IMG/VR virus record: IMGVR_UViG_3300036795_000250
Coordinates: 62,001-126,000 of that record
DNA: 64,000 nucleotides
DNA from: a virus
Reading direction: 5' to 3' (one strand)
The notes beneath the pieces were generated by a model, which saw nothing but the letters and a program-made list of their open reading frames with translations, searched no databases and had not been told where the DNA came from. Made by a program: the position numbers and the translations under genes. Shown here in pieces: positions 51,720 to 59,558 of the stretch (within the stretch, counting starts at the first letter, position 1; each line of letters starts with the position of its first letter).

Positions 51720-52426
51720 TCCTCGGTGCCTTCGGACTTCTGCGCGTGCCACTCGTCGAGCAGCTTCTGCGCGTCGGCCTCGCTCATCGGTGCATCCGGG
51801 ATCGGCACCACGACGACGTTGTTGGGCAGCACCGCATCCTCGATGTAGTGCTGCCCGCCGGTACCGTCCAGGCGGAATGCGAGCCGTCCGCTCCCGCTCT
51901 GCTCAACCCAGCCGTTCACCTCTGCGGCGATACGCTCGGCAGGGCTCTGCTGAGACTCGGGGTTGTTCGGATCCGCCCACCGTTGCGCAGCCTTGACCGC
52001 GTCCCGTGCGGCCTGCCCCGCCTCGATGCGTGTCAGGTAGTCGGCCGCAACGTCCAGAGCCTCCACGATCACGCTGGACAGCGGCGAGGCCATGAACACC
52101 ACGTTGGGCTCGGGGAACTGCGCGGGAGAGATCTCCCAGGCATCCGCGTTGGTGTCCGCGCTCACCTGGCCGTGCTCGATACCCCAGAGACTCCCCTCAC
52201 CGATCGTGACCCCGTAGAGAGAGACCTCAACTTCCATACCCACTCCCATGAAGTCATCGCGGCGCCACCGGGCGAGGTAGTCCTCTCGGTCCGCCGGAGT
52301 ATCAAACTCTTGATCCTTCGGGTCGTAGTCCTCATCTCGGTACATGCTGGCCTCGATGACGACCATGGGCGTGACGTCGTCATCGGGAGACTGCCACAAC
52401 GTTTTCTGTTCGATCGGTTTGGTCAT
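51716..52426 (-). CDS. Hypothetical acidic protein
   Basis: 236 aa from the ATG at 52426 (AAGGAATC upstream). Acidic N-half (DEDYDPKDQEFDTPADRED), C-terminal coil. Largest protein of the operon; not recognised. Confidence 0.55.
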   Translation of the reverse strand: MTKPIEQKTLWQSPDDDVTPMVVIEASMYRDEDYDPKDQEFDTPADREDYLARWRRDDFMGVGMEVEVSLYGVTIGEGSLWGIEHGQVSADTNADAWEISPAQFPEPNVVFMASPLSSVIVEALDVAADYLTRIEAGQAARDAVKAAQRWADPNNPESQQSPAERIAAEVNGWVEQSGSGRLAFRLDGTGGQHYIEDAVLPNNVVVVPIPDAPMSEADAQKLLDEWHAQKSEGTED

Positions 52427-52452
52427 GATTCCTTCTTTCCCTTGTTGTTGAC

Positions 52453-52506
52453 CTGATTGCCAGCACAGCGCGCGGGCCGAAACCCGTGCACCATGCAAGC
52501 GGTCAG
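52453..52506 (-). repeat. Intergenic hairpin element, class A
   Basis: Element 3. Outer arms ctgattgc/gcggtcag, inner gcgcggg/cccgtgc with wobble. The next gene's TGA (52503-52505) is inside. Confidence 0.75.
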
Positions 52507-52784
52507 CTCTGCCGAGCCAGGAACGCGGCGATCACGGCGTCGTAGTCGCGCGCCATACCCTCTTTCGTAGGCCAGTTGCCCAACGACGCACCAGTTTCGA
52601 TGTCGCCGATGTAGAAGCCTCCCAGGTCCGACGGGGACGGCCCTGCGTAGAACCGGCTCACGTTGTTCCCGTCGGCGTTGTACAGCAACCATTCACCCGT
52701 GCCCACATCGCGCCACGCCCACCCGGCGGGGAGGTTCGCGTCATCCCACGTGGTGCCGTCGGTGACGTCGAATACTGCGCTCAT
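52503..52784 (-). CDS. Small hypothetical protein
   Basis: 93 aa. Two WRDVGTGEWLLYNADG-like beta turns. Unknown; ATG with GAAGGAGAT upstream. Confidence 0.55.
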   Translation of the reverse strand: MSAVFDVTDGTTWDDANLPAGWAWRDVGTGEWLLYNADGNNVSRFYAGPSPSDLGGFYIGDIETGASLGNWPTKEGMARDYDAVIAAFLARQS

Positions 52785-52808
52785 ATCTCCTTCTCTCTTT
52801 TCGCTGGC

Positions 52809-52861
52809 CTGGCAACACCAGCACGGAGCGCGGGCAAGCCGTGCGCCATGCAAGCGGTCAG
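52809..52861 (-). repeat. Intergenic hairpin element, class A
   Basis: Element 4. Inner gcgcgggc/gccgtgcgc, right half identical to several others (gccatgcaagcggtcag). Contains the TGA at 52858-52860. Confidence 0.75.
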
Positions 52862-53112
52862 GTGTGCGCAACTTCGCTGTAGGGCTTCCAGCCACGGACG
52901 GATTCACCGGCATACCAGCGTGTCTCTTTGGCGTAGAGCTGGGCAGCAAAGCCAGACGTTCGGGCGGCTTCGGCGTCGCGCTTGCGGTCGAAGTTGCCTT
53001 CGAGCTCATAACCGTCGGCCGCACAGATCGACCAGCAGCCACCAGTTTTGACCACTAGCCATGTTGAGGGTGGGTTCGCGGCGTGTTCTTCGGGATTGCT
53101 GAATAGCGACAT
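52858..53112 (-). CDS. Small hypothetical protein
   Basis: 84 aa. STWLVVKTGGCWSICAADG, then RDAEAARTSGFAA. Unknown. Confidence 0.55.
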   Translation of the reverse strand: MSLFSNPEEHAANPPSTWLVVKTGGCWSICAADGYELEGNFDRKRDAEAARTSGFAAQLYAKETRWYAGESVRGWKPYSEVAHT

Positions 53113-53152
53113 TCTTCGACACCTTTCTCGGTATGACTTTCTTTGGTAGAAG

Positions 53153-53176
53153 GGATGGTCACCCTCCTTATTTCGC
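53153..53176 (-). repeat. 24-bp direct repeat, second copy
   Basis: Identical to 50642-50665 (begins ggatggtcaccctccttatt). In the first copy it covers a gene's 3' end; here the gene stop is 12 nt further on, so it looks like a relic of recombination between gene ends. Confidence 0.6.
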
Positions 53177-53187
53177 CCGGCACGGTG

Positions 53188-53529
53188 TCAGGCGACCTCT
53201 GCCAGATCCCGCAACACGACGTCCCGCACCTCTTGCGGGAGATCCGTCCAGCGGCAGGCGCGGTGTGCGTTGCGGAACCGGTAGGCGGCCACCTCGTACG
53301 CGGGCATATCGCCGTACATGCCGAATCCCTGCGCGTGTGTCGGGTGCTTCGACATGCCCCGGTAGCCGAGTCGCATATCCGCGTAGGTCGTGCCACACAC
53401 GGGCGTCGCGTAGAAGATCGTGTACCGGTCCGCCGTCTTCGGGCCGTCGTCGTAGATTGCCAGCACTTCGCGCGGGCAATCACCATCGCGCCAACCTGTC
53501 GACTGCCGACGGGGCGAATATTTGTTCAT
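53188..53529 (-). CDS. Hypothetical protein
   Basis: 113 aa. Features AYRFRNAHRACRWTDLPQEV and RDVVLRDLAEVA. Unknown. This junction has the 24-bp repeat instead of a hairpin element. Confidence 0.55.
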   Translation of the reverse strand: MNKYSPRRQSTGWRDGDCPREVLAIYDDGPKTADRYTIFYATPVCGTTYADMRLGYRGMSKHPTHAQGFGMYGDMPAYEVAAYRFRNAHRACRWTDLPQEVRDVVLRDLAEVA

Positions 53530-53550
53530 GATCTACAACCCTTCTGCTGT

Positions 53551-53601
53551 CTGGCAACCAGCACAGGGCACGGTCGAGCCGTGCGCCATGCAAGCTGTCA
53601 G
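53551..53601 (-). repeat. Intergenic hairpin element, class A
   Basis: Element 5. Inner gcacgg/ccgtgc around tcgag; TGA of the next gene (53598-53600) inside. Confidence 0.75.
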
Positions 53602-53765
53602 CCCTCAATCTCTCCGACGACTTCGCGGATCTTCTGTGCGACCGCTAGGGGCAGGCTCAACCAGCGCGAGTCACCCTGTGGGCCCGCGAACTTGACGCGA
53701 ACCATGTCCGTGTCGCCGACACCCTTCAGAGCCAAGTCAATCTGGCGTTGCTCGTAATTGCTCAT
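53598..53765 (-). CDS. Small hypothetical protein
   Basis: 55 aa, ATG at 53765, easily missed because of its size. Begins SNYEQRQIDLALKGVG and ends REVVGEIEG. It exactly fits between two operon members with its TGA in a hairpin arm. Confidence 0.6.
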   Translation of the reverse strand: MSNYEQRQIDLALKGVGDTDMVRVKFAGPQGDSRWLSLPLAVAQKIREVVGEIEG

Positions 53766-53767
53766 AG

Positions 53768-53977
53768 TCAGACCTCCTTTTCGTTACGTTCGTGCAGTTC
53801 GACGAAATCCTGTGGTACCTCGGTCACCTCGGCGCCGTCGGATGATGTGTGGTAGTTCAGTTCGTAGATACCGACAGGGTCAGGTTGACCCGGGTCGTTA
53901 TCGGTCGTCGGCTCATCGTCATAGACCGCCACCCGCAACAGATCGAGTGCCGGATGTTTCCACACACGTAGCGGCAC
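53768..53977 (-). CDS. Small hypothetical protein
   Basis: 69 aa, GTG start. Acidic middle (YDDEPTTDNDPGQPDP). Unknown. Follows its upstream gene within 3 nt, with no hairpin. Confidence 0.5.
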   Translation of the reverse strand: MPLRVWKHPALDLLRVAVYDDEPTTDNDPGQPDPVGIYELNYHTSSDGAEVTEVPQDFVELHERNEKEV

Positions 53978-53980
53978 AGA

Positions 53981-54487
53981 TCAGCCCCCCGTCATGACGT
54001 CGCGGGCGAGCGACATCAGCGTGTCGATCTCATCTTCGCGACCCTCGAACAACTGCCAGTCGTCGTTGCCGTCGGCTCGAACGTGCACGGCATAGGTATG
54101 CGCCGACGCGTCCCAGTCGATGGTGAGCAGTTCCCCGGATGCGGGCGCTGGGTTGTCGCTTGCCGGGCTGTCGGGGGCTGTCTGGGCACCGCGCGCCTTG
54201 AGGTGCTGGTACCGCGTGCCTGCCACGAATGCATCCATCCACAGCGCGGCAAGAGTGGTCTTGTTGTCGTCGGCTTCAGCTACGGTCATCCGACCGTGCA
54301 ACGCGACCAGGCCGCGCATGGCGCGCTGAGTAGCCGCGTACACCAGCGATTGGGTATTGACGATCCGCCCGGCAATGTCTGGGATTGACTGGCCGCTGTC
54401 CGCCTGCGCATCGGTGTCGATGAGTGCCTGCGAGATCAGCCAAAAGTCTGGGTGGTCGGGCCGATCGGGGAAATTCTTATCCGTCAT
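53981..54487 (-). CDS. Hypothetical protein
   Basis: 168 aa from the ATG at 54487. Helical N-part (FWLISQALIDTDAQ) and a C-terminal beta segment (HTYAVHVRADGNDDWQLF). Unknown. Confidence 0.55.
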   Translation of the reverse strand: MTDKNFPDRPDHPDFWLISQALIDTDAQADSGQSIPDIAGRIVNTQSLVYAATQRAMRGLVALHGRMTVAEADDNKTTLAALWMDAFVAGTRYQHLKARGAQTAPDSPASDNPAPASGELLTIDWDASAHTYAVHVRADGNDDWQLFEGREDEIDTLMSLARDVMTGG

Positions 54488-54512
54488 GGTTGCGTGTCCT
54501 TCCTCTGTGGTT

Positions 54513-54566
54513 CTGGCCACCAGCGCAGCAACCGGGCTCTTGTCCGGTCACCACGCAAGCGGTCAG
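54513..54566 (-). repeat. Intergenic hairpin element, class A
   Basis: Element 6. Same inner variant as element 2 (accggg/ccggt). TGA at 54563-54565 inside. Confidence 0.75.
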
Positions 54567-55048
54567 TCTCCGATCAGCAACGTACCGGCGTGAAGTTCCT
54601 TGGTGGTCACGTGTGGTGAGCTTTCACCCGGGTGAGGCATGTGCATGATCAGCCGCCCGGCATGTTCGGCGTCGGTGTCCGATGGGATGCGCCGCACGGT
54701 GAACGCGAACGCGCCGCGCGGGTCACCGACACTGATCATTACCGTAACGCTGTCTTCGCGCTCGTCCAGATGGATTGCAGCGGAGTTGACCCACGACAGC
54801 GGGATCGGTTCCGGGTCGTGCGGGCCGTAGTCCACGCTGTCATCAGTGACCGGACCGTCAAGAAGGTTTTCGAGGCATAGCGCACCTTCGGGCCCACCGG
54901 AGAACACTTCGCCGTCTTGGGTGAGCGGTTCACTGCACGCGCGGCATCGGTGGGTTTCCTCGCGGTCCGTGTCGAACTCGACCGTGACGTACTCGACATC
55001 GTCCGTGACCTCTTGCGATTCACTGTCGATGCTGATCAGGGGAAGCAT
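54563..55048 (-). CDS. Hypothetical protein with CxxC site
   Basis: 161 aa. CRACSEPLTQDG is a likely zinc half-site, with beta sheet later (DSVTVMISVGDPRGAFAF). Unknown. Confidence 0.55.
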   Translation of the reverse strand: MLPLISIDSESQEVTDDVEYVTVEFDTDREETHRCRACSEPLTQDGEVFSGGPEGALCLENLLDGPVTDDSVDYGPHDPEPIPLSWVNSAAIHLDEREDSVTVMISVGDPRGAFAFTVRRIPSDTDAEHAGRLIMHMPHPGESSPHVTTKELHAGTLLIGD

Positions 55049-55069
55049 GGTTATGTCCTCTCGTTGGTT

Positions 55070-55127
55070 CTGGCAACCAACGGAACGAACGAGCCGGTCA
55101 GGGATCGCACGTTCCGCAAGTGGTCAG
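55070..55127 (-). repeat. Intergenic hairpin element, class A, GGAACG variant
   Basis: Element 7. Inner stem ggaacg/cgttcc replaces the usual gtgcacgg stem; outer ends unchanged. The stop used (55128) is just outside. Confidence 0.75.
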
Positions 55128-55694
55128 TCATTCGCCGCGCAGCTCCGCGTCATAGTGCATGGCGCCGTTCGCGTCGACCTTGTCGTAATCCAGGCCCAAC
55201 GCATCGCAGAGGTGGCGCGCGTTGGCCAGGAAGTCACCCAACACCAATTCGGGCGACTCGTCAGAGACTAAGGTCATGAGCGCAAACGAGCGAAGACCTC
55301 TCAGCGCCCACTGTGCACGCAGGTAGTTGTCTGCGGAATAGTCTTTCCAGTCGAGTTGATCATCACTCGTGCACTCGTCAAGGTCAACAAGTCTGACGTC
55401 GTCGGGGATCGACTCCATGAACGGCGTGGCTGGATAGAGCACTTCCGCAGCATCGGAAGCCGGGGGGCTGCTGGTCAGCTTGCGCCAGTTGATCGGCCCG
55501 TTGTGGGCGGACAGCAACGTATCGAGTTGGGCGAAATCGGCCGCCAGTTGGCTTTGGTAGTCGTCCGCCCGCGAACGGTGTTCCGACGCTGCCATGTATC
55601 GCAAGGCGCCATCCGACTCATCCGCCGCTTTATGCTCATTGTCAATTCGAGCGAGTAGCTCACGAATGCCCATCAACAATTCACGTTCGGCCAT
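55128..55694 (-). CDS. Hypothetical helical protein
   Basis: 188 aa from the ATG at 55694. Helical throughout, HNGPINWRKL in the middle. Unknown. Confidence 0.55.
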   Translation of the reverse strand: MAERELLMGIRELLARIDNEHKAADESDGALRYMAASEHRSRADDYQSQLAADFAQLDTLLSAHNGPINWRKLTSSPPASDAAEVLYPATPFMESIPDDVRLVDLDECTSDDQLDWKDYSADNYLRAQWALRGLRSFALMTLVSDESPELVLGDFLANARHLCDALGLDYDKVDANGAMHYDAELRGE

Positions 55695-55716
55695 TGCTCT
55701 CACCTTTCTCTGTGGT

Positions 55717-55773
55717 CTGGCAACCAACACAGTGCACGGACCACTAGGGCCCGTGCGCCACGCAAGCGGTCAG
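55717..55773 (-). repeat. Intergenic hairpin element, class A
   Basis: Element 8. Inner gtgcacgg/ccgtgcgc with one wobble. TGA (55770-55772) inside. Confidence 0.78.
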
Positions 55774-56024
55774 CCATTGACGTACGATTCTGCGATGGTG
55801 AGGAATTCCTTGTAGCTCTTGGGCGGCTTCGTCATTCCGAACTGAGATGGATCGACAACCGGCCTGTTTGACCAGCTCGATTTGTCATCCCGCTTGGCAC
55901 CGAACGAGAGTCCGCTAGTGCCGCGCGCGTTGACCAGCGTGTAGCGGGTTCCAGACTCGGACACCCATTCGACCGCAAACGCAGCGAGGTTGCTGACGTT
56001 GACGAGACCCACTTTTTCAGTCAT
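55770..56024 (-). CDS. Small hypothetical protein
   Basis: 84 aa. WVSESGTRYTLVNARG beta hairpin and KSYKEFLTIAESYVNG helix. Unknown. Confidence 0.55.
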   Translation of the reverse strand: MTEKVGLVNVSNLAAFAVEWVSESGTRYTLVNARGTSGLSFGAKRDDKSSWSNRPVVDPSQFGMTKPPKSYKEFLTIAESYVNG

Positions 56025-56041
56025 TGCTCTACCTCCGTTGT

Positions 56042-56095
56042 CTGGCAACCAACACAGTGCGCGGACCGAAGCCCGTGCGCCATGCAAGTGGTCAG
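56042..56095 (-). repeat. Intergenic hairpin element, class A
   Basis: Element 9. Inner gtgcgcgg/cccgtgcgc. TGA (56092-56094) inside. Confidence 0.78.
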
Positions 56096-56340
56096 TTGGC
56101 CAGTCCGCCCGGGTATTCGTCCGACTGATACACATCGCGTCCCTGGTCAAAGCCGTTCGTGTAGTGACCCTCACCGGACTCGTACGCGTCCTGCTCGGAC
56201 TGAGTACCCGTACCGAGGTCATCACTGGCCGCCCAGTCGTAACCAGCGTGGAAGCCGACCCGAGCCTGTTCCCGTGCCTCACCCTGCAAACCGATCTGAT
56301 CGAGCCACGCGGACACGTCGAACGCTGGATTTTCCGTCAT
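56092..56340 (-). CDS. Small acidic hypothetical protein
   Basis: 82 aa, repeated Gly-Tyr/acid turns (GYDWAASDD, GEGHYTNGFDQGRD). Unknown. Confidence 0.55.
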   Translation of the reverse strand: MTENPAFDVSAWLDQIGLQGEAREQARVGFHAGYDWAASDDLGTGTQSEQDAYESGEGHYTNGFDQGRDVYQSDEYPGGLAN

Positions 56341-56364
56341 GATCCAAAACCTCTCTGTCGTTGG

Positions 56365-56424
56365 TCTGAGAACACAACAGAGCGGCTATCTCCCCCTCGT
56401 GGATAGCCGCTCGATGAGTCATCA
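56365..56424 (-). repeat. Intergenic hairpin element, class C
   Basis: Element 10. Inner gagcggctatc/gatagccgctc perfect 11 bp; outer end gatgagtcatcag. TGA (56422-56424) inside. Confidence 0.78.
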
Positions 56425-56808
56425 GAGCTTGACGCCGAACACGTTGACGCGCTCGACGTAGTAAGGGCCGACGTAGTGTGTCCACCGACGGCTGACACTC
56501 GCCACGATGGCCGCCCACAGTCGCGAGTTGAAGTCCGGGCCGTCCCCCTCGACGTGCGCGCTTCTCTCGGTCAGCACGCCCGTGTAGGGGTCCTCGTACG
56601 GCTTGAGCTCGCTCAGCCAGGTACGGCGGTCGTAGGGACCAGGATCCGCGCTCGGAGAGCCGAATCCCTCACCCTCCAACCAGTCCGCGCACTCCCGTGC
56701 GTTGTCGAACGAGTGGGAGTCGGTGCGTTCGTCGGTGCGCTCCCTCTCGTCTGCTCCCTCTTCCCACGCTGCGTAGGTTGCCGTGTGGACTTCAATGGTG
56801 ATTTTCAT
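56422..56808 (-). CDS. Hypothetical protein
   Basis: 128 aa from the ATG at 56808. Acid/Arg-rich (EGADERERTDERTDSHSF), then HYVGPYYVERVNVF. Unknown. Confidence 0.55.
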   Translation of the reverse strand: MKITIEVHTATYAAWEEGADERERTDERTDSHSFDNARECADWLEGEGFGSPSADPGPYDRRTWLSELKPYEDPYTGVLTERSAHVEGDGPDFNSRLWAAIVASVSRRWTHYVGPYYVERVNVFGVKL

Positions 56809-56831
56809 GGTTGGTGGGCTCCCTAGGTGGG

Positions 56832-56888
56832 CTGATTGAACAACAGAACGGCCACCGTGTGATCGATGGCCGTTCGATGAACCGTCAG
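56832..56888 (-). repeat. Intergenic hairpin element, class C
   Basis: Element 11. Inner gaacggccac/gatggccgttc; here the stop used (56904) lies 16 nt outside. Confidence 0.7.
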
Positions 56889-56903
56889 ACCTTGTGCGCG
56901 CAC

Positions 56904-57281
56904 TCAGGCTTGCGCTACGTCCGCGACGTGTTCGAGCAGCGGAACAACGCCGTTGCTCTTGGGTGTCCAGGAAACCGCGTGCCCTCGGTCTCCGCCGAGA
57001 GGGGAACCGCAGCCGTCGCATGATGACGACGAAAACCAAGGTTCGCAGGATTCGACCTCGGTACCGGTTGCGCGCGCCTCCCTGCCGCAGTGCTCGCAGT
57101 CCAGCGAACCGAGCGTGATATCCGTGTCACCCCACAACGCGGCCATTTTGTCACTCTGCGCGCTGGTGATGTCTTCCCCGGAACTGTCCAGTACCTCGCC
57201 GTTGGCGAGCAGCGCGACGCAATCCGTACAGATAGTCAGTTCGGTTGTGTCGAATTCCTTGCCGTTCACGCCAATTGTCAT
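56904..57281 (-). CDS. Zinc-binding hypothetical protein
   Basis: 125 aa. Three CxxC pairs: CTDC, CEHC and CDGC, so one or two zinc sites. Unknown. Confidence 0.6.
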   Translation of the reverse strand: MTIGVNGKEFDTTELTICTDCVALLANGEVLDSSGEDITSAQSDKMAALWGDTDITLGSLDCEHCGREARATGTEVESCEPWFSSSSCDGCGSPLGGDRGHAVSWTPKSNGVVPLLEHVADVAQA

Positions 57282-57300
57282 TGCTCTCAACTCCTGTTGT

Positions 57301-57358
57301 CTGGCAACCAACGGAGCGAACGAGCCCGTAGGGGATCGCACGCTCCGCAAGCGGTCAG
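57301..57358 (-). repeat. Intergenic hairpin element, class A, GGAACG-type variant
   Basis: Element 12. Inner ggagcg/cgctcc: relative to element 7 the A-T pair has become G-C, a compensatory change. TGA (57355-57357) inside. Confidence 0.78.
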
Positions 57359-57573
57359 CTATCCAACCGATCCATCATGTGACCGAACATCACGTGTAGC
57401 CGCGTGTTGACCTTGACGCGTGCCGCGTTGACGATGGCAGGGTCAACACCCAACGTGATGAGCGCAGCCTCTCCCGCGTCGATAGCGTCCTTGCCCGGGT
57501 AGTTCATGATGATGTTGTAGGCCAGTTCGACCCTGTGATCCTCCGTTGTGGTGGTCGTGATCTTTCCGTTCAT
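57355..57573 (-). CDS. Small hypothetical protein
   Basis: 72 aa from the ATG at 57573. NYPGKDAIDAGEAALITLGV helix-turn. Unknown. Confidence 0.5.
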   Translation of the reverse strand: MNGKITTTTTEDHRVELAYNIIMNYPGKDAIDAGEAALITLGVDPAIVNAARVKVNTRLHVMFGHMMDRLDS

Positions 57574-57592
57574 TGCGCAGCCCTCTCGTTGT

Positions 57593-57649
57593 CTGCCAAC
57601 CAACACCGCGCACGGACCGCTAGAGCCCGTGCGCCATGCAAGCTGTCAG
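57593..57649 (-). repeat. Intergenic hairpin element, class A
   Basis: Element 13. Inner gcgcacgg/cccgtgcgc. TGA (57646-57648) inside. Confidence 0.75.
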
Positions 57650-57933
57650 CGTTTGTCGTCGGCGACCACGTCGCCGCACATTTCGTGGTCGTGTTCCTGG
57701 TCGCCTGGCATGGCGCACGTGCGCTGATCTGGTTGCACGTCGTCCGGGTTGAATGCGCGGAGTAGGTCAGCGCCGGTACGTGTCACGGTCCATTCGCGGT
57801 GCCCTGCCGATCGGGGGCGAACGAGTCGCGCGTCCCACACAGCGCGCCACTGGTCATCATTCGCACGGGCATCCCGAGTGTTGAACCGCGCTACGTGTTT
57901 CAGCACGTGCTCGATAGTGAGTCTTTCGCCCAT
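57646..57933 (-). CDS. Small hypothetical protein, possibly winged helix
   Basis: 95 aa. TIEHVLKHVARFNTRD, then HREWTVTRTGADLLRAF, reminiscent of a winged helix. C-terminal Cys/His (CAMPGDQEHDHEMC) may bind metal. Confidence 0.5.
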   Translation of the reverse strand: MGERLTIEHVLKHVARFNTRDARANDDQWRAVWDARLVRPRSAGHREWTVTRTGADLLRAFNPDDVQPDQRTCAMPGDQEHDHEMCGDVVADDKR

Positions 57934-57952
57934 TGTGTTGCCCTTCCGTTGG

Positions 57953-58012
57953 CCTGAGTAACTAGCAGTGTGCACGGGCTCTTGTCCGTGCACACTGCCG
58001 TAGCTGATCAGG
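57953..58012 (-). repeat. Intergenic hairpin element, class B
   Basis: Element 14. Perfect 13-bp inner stem cagtgtgcacggg/cccgtgcacactg-like; outer end tagctgatcag. TGA (58008-58010) inside. Confidence 0.8.
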
Positions 58013-58202
58013 GTTGCGGTGAGTCGTGCCCAGAGTTGAGCTGATCGCAGAGCGCTTCCGCCTGTCCGGCGGTCTCGCGTTCTTGCGACGGGTAGGCGCT
58101 GGTATCGCCGTTGCGGTAGGCAATCCACGCGTCGTAGTCGACCACGCGGAAGCTGTCCGTCTCATTGGTGTTCGAGTGCGGACGTAGGACGACATAGCCC
58201 AT
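58008..58202 (-). CDS. Small hypothetical protein
   Basis: 64 aa. GYVVLRPHSNTNETDSFRVV beta hairpin then a short helix. Unknown. Confidence 0.5.
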   Translation of the reverse strand: MGYVVLRPHSNTNETDSFRVVDYDAWIAYRNGDTSAYPSQERETAGQAEALCDQLNSGHDSPQP

Positions 58203-58225
58203 TATTTTGACCTTTCATTACTAGG

Positions 58226-58285
58226 CTGATCACCTAGCACGGTGCGCGGGCTCTACAGTCCGTGCGCCATGCCGTAGCTGATCAG
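58226..58285 (-). repeat. Intergenic hairpin element, class B
   Basis: Element 15. Outer arms ctgatca/tgatcag are perfect, inner cggtgcgcgg/ccgtgcgcc with wobbles. TGA (58282-58284) inside. Confidence 0.8.
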
Positions 58286-58617
58286 CGGAGCACTGGCATG
58301 CTTGGCTGGAGTAGCTTCCGCAGCTCCGCTGCCTGGTCTCCACCTTGACGCATGATCGACTCGACCAGCATCACAGTCAGCTCAACCGCGCTTGGGAGGT
58401 GCATTTCGGCGGCTTGGTCTGCGAGTTGCTGACATTCGGAGTCCGGATTCAGGTCCCCACCACAGTCACAGCCGTCAGTTGACGGCCCGTGTTCATAGTT
58501 CGAGCACAGTTCGTCCCCGTCAATCGTTACGGGATCCATTACCCACGTACGTGCACCCGACTCGTCTTCGGCCAAATTCAGATAGACCGCTACCGATTCT
58601 TCTATCTTGTGTTTCAT
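58282..58617 (-). CDS. Hypothetical protein with Cys cluster
   Basis: 111 aa from the ATG at 58617. GCDCGGDLNPDSEC cluster near the middle, helical C-terminus. Unknown. Confidence 0.55.
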   Translation of the reverse strand: MKHKIEESVAVYLNLAEDESGARTWVMDPVTIDGDELCSNYEHGPSTDGCDCGGDLNPDSECQQLADQAAEMHLPSAVELTVMLVESIMRQGGDQAAELRKLLQPSMPVLR

Positions 58618-58638
58618 TGTCTCTCTGTCCTTCCTAGG

Positions 58639-58696
58639 CTGATCACCTAGCACGGTGCGCGGACCGTAACCCGTGCGCCATGCCGTAGCCGATCAG
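58639..58696 (-). repeat. Intergenic hairpin element, class B
   Basis: Element 16. Near-identical to element 15 but loop and one outer base differ. TGA (58693-58695) inside. Confidence 0.78.
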
Positions 58697-58899
58697 ATCA
58701 TGCCGTCTGAGTACCAAGGCTCATCTTCGTACTCACTCGTTCCGTTGCAGGCAGCACAATCAGCCGTGCATACCGCGTCCCACGTGGAGCGTGGCGAGCG
58801 TTGCACCATGGTGTGACCGTTGACCGCCCGGTACGGCTTGCGCCACTCCTCGTTGTCCTGCTCCGCGATCAGGTCTCGTGTGTTCACTTGCTGTGTCAT
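58693..58899 (-). CDS. Small Cys-containing hypothetical protein
   Basis: 68 aa from the ATG at 58899. CTADCAACNG may bind zinc. Acidic end. Unknown. Confidence 0.5.
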   Translation of the reverse strand: MTQQVNTRDLIAEQDNEEWRKPYRAVNGHTMVQRSPRSTWDAVCTADCAACNGTSEYEDEPWYSDGMI

Positions 58900-58924
58900 C
58901 GTTCGGCCCTCCTTACTCCGTTGT

Positions 58925-58983
58925 CTGGCAACCAACGGAACGAACGAGCCTGTAGAGGGATCGCGCGTTCCGCAAGTGGTCAG
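58925..58983 (-). repeat. Intergenic hairpin element, class A, GGAACG variant
   Basis: Element 17. Inner ggaacg/cgttcc. The gene stop used (58990) is 7 nt outside. Confidence 0.75.
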
Positions 58984-58989
58984 AGCCGA

Positions 58990-59262
58990 TCAGGCACGCT
59001 CACGCGTGAACGGGTGAATCGTGGTGAGCCGTTCCCCGTTCATCGTGGTGTGACCCGGTAGTCCGTTCTTACGGACGCGAAACCAGCCATTCCAGGGACT
59101 GTGATAGGTCTCGGCGTAGGTGGGGTCACTCAGGTGCACCGTGTCCGCGAACACGACCGTTACGCGGTCAAGGTCATAATCCCAGTAGCTCCCCCCGTCG
59201 GTGATCCGCTCACCGTTCGCCGTCAAGAACCGTGCATCCGTGTTCGGGTCGATGTTTTCCAT
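58990..59262 (-). CDS. Small hypothetical protein
   Basis: 90 aa. Beta-rich (DLDRVTVVFADTVHL, WNGWFRVRKNG). Unknown. Confidence 0.55.
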   Translation of the reverse strand: MENIDPNTDARFLTANGERITDGGSYWDYDLDRVTVVFADTVHLSDPTYAETYHSPWNGWFRVRKNGLPGHTTMNGERLTTIHPFTRERA

Positions 59263-59282
59263 CGTGTGGCCTTTCTAGGTAG

Positions 59283-59342
59283 TCCGATAAAGCAAGTGAA
59301 TGGCTACCGGGAATGCCGCTAGCCATTCAATGAGTCATCGGG
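59283..59342 (-). repeat. Intergenic hairpin element, class C
   Basis: Element 18. Inner gaatggctac/tagccattc, outer ccgat/atcgg. Stop used (59352) lies 10 nt outside. Confidence 0.75.
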
Positions 59343-59351
59343 CCGATCAGA

Positions 59352-59549
59352 TCATTTCTTTGGTTCTATGGTGAGATCTCCGATAGCCAACGTGGCTGAC
59401 CTCATCGAACGGTGGACAGAGACGGTCAGCCAGTTGTGCCACTCGTCTTGTTTTTTGACCGAGTAGAATTGGCCAAGCATGCCGTTTCGGCGGATGCGAT
59501 AGTCGCCGATTTGCCATTCCCAGCCGCGAACTATTGTTATGGTTTTCAC
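59352..59549 (-). CDS. Small hypothetical protein
   Basis: 65 aa. WEWQIGDYRIRRNGMLGQFY and WLTVSVHRS strands. Shares the strand-RxxRNG pattern with the gene at 58990 (FRVRKNG), a possible relation. Confidence 0.5.
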   Translation of the reverse strand: MKTITIVRGWEWQIGDYRIRRNGMLGQFYSVKKQDEWHNWLTVSVHRSMRSATLAIGDLTIEPKK

Positions 59550-59558
59550 TAGTTGTGC

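Noticed and set aside
50666-52456. Plus-strand 596-aa gene
   Set aside because: A long antisense shadow spanning three minus-strand genes and two hairpin elements; high GC makes such frames common.
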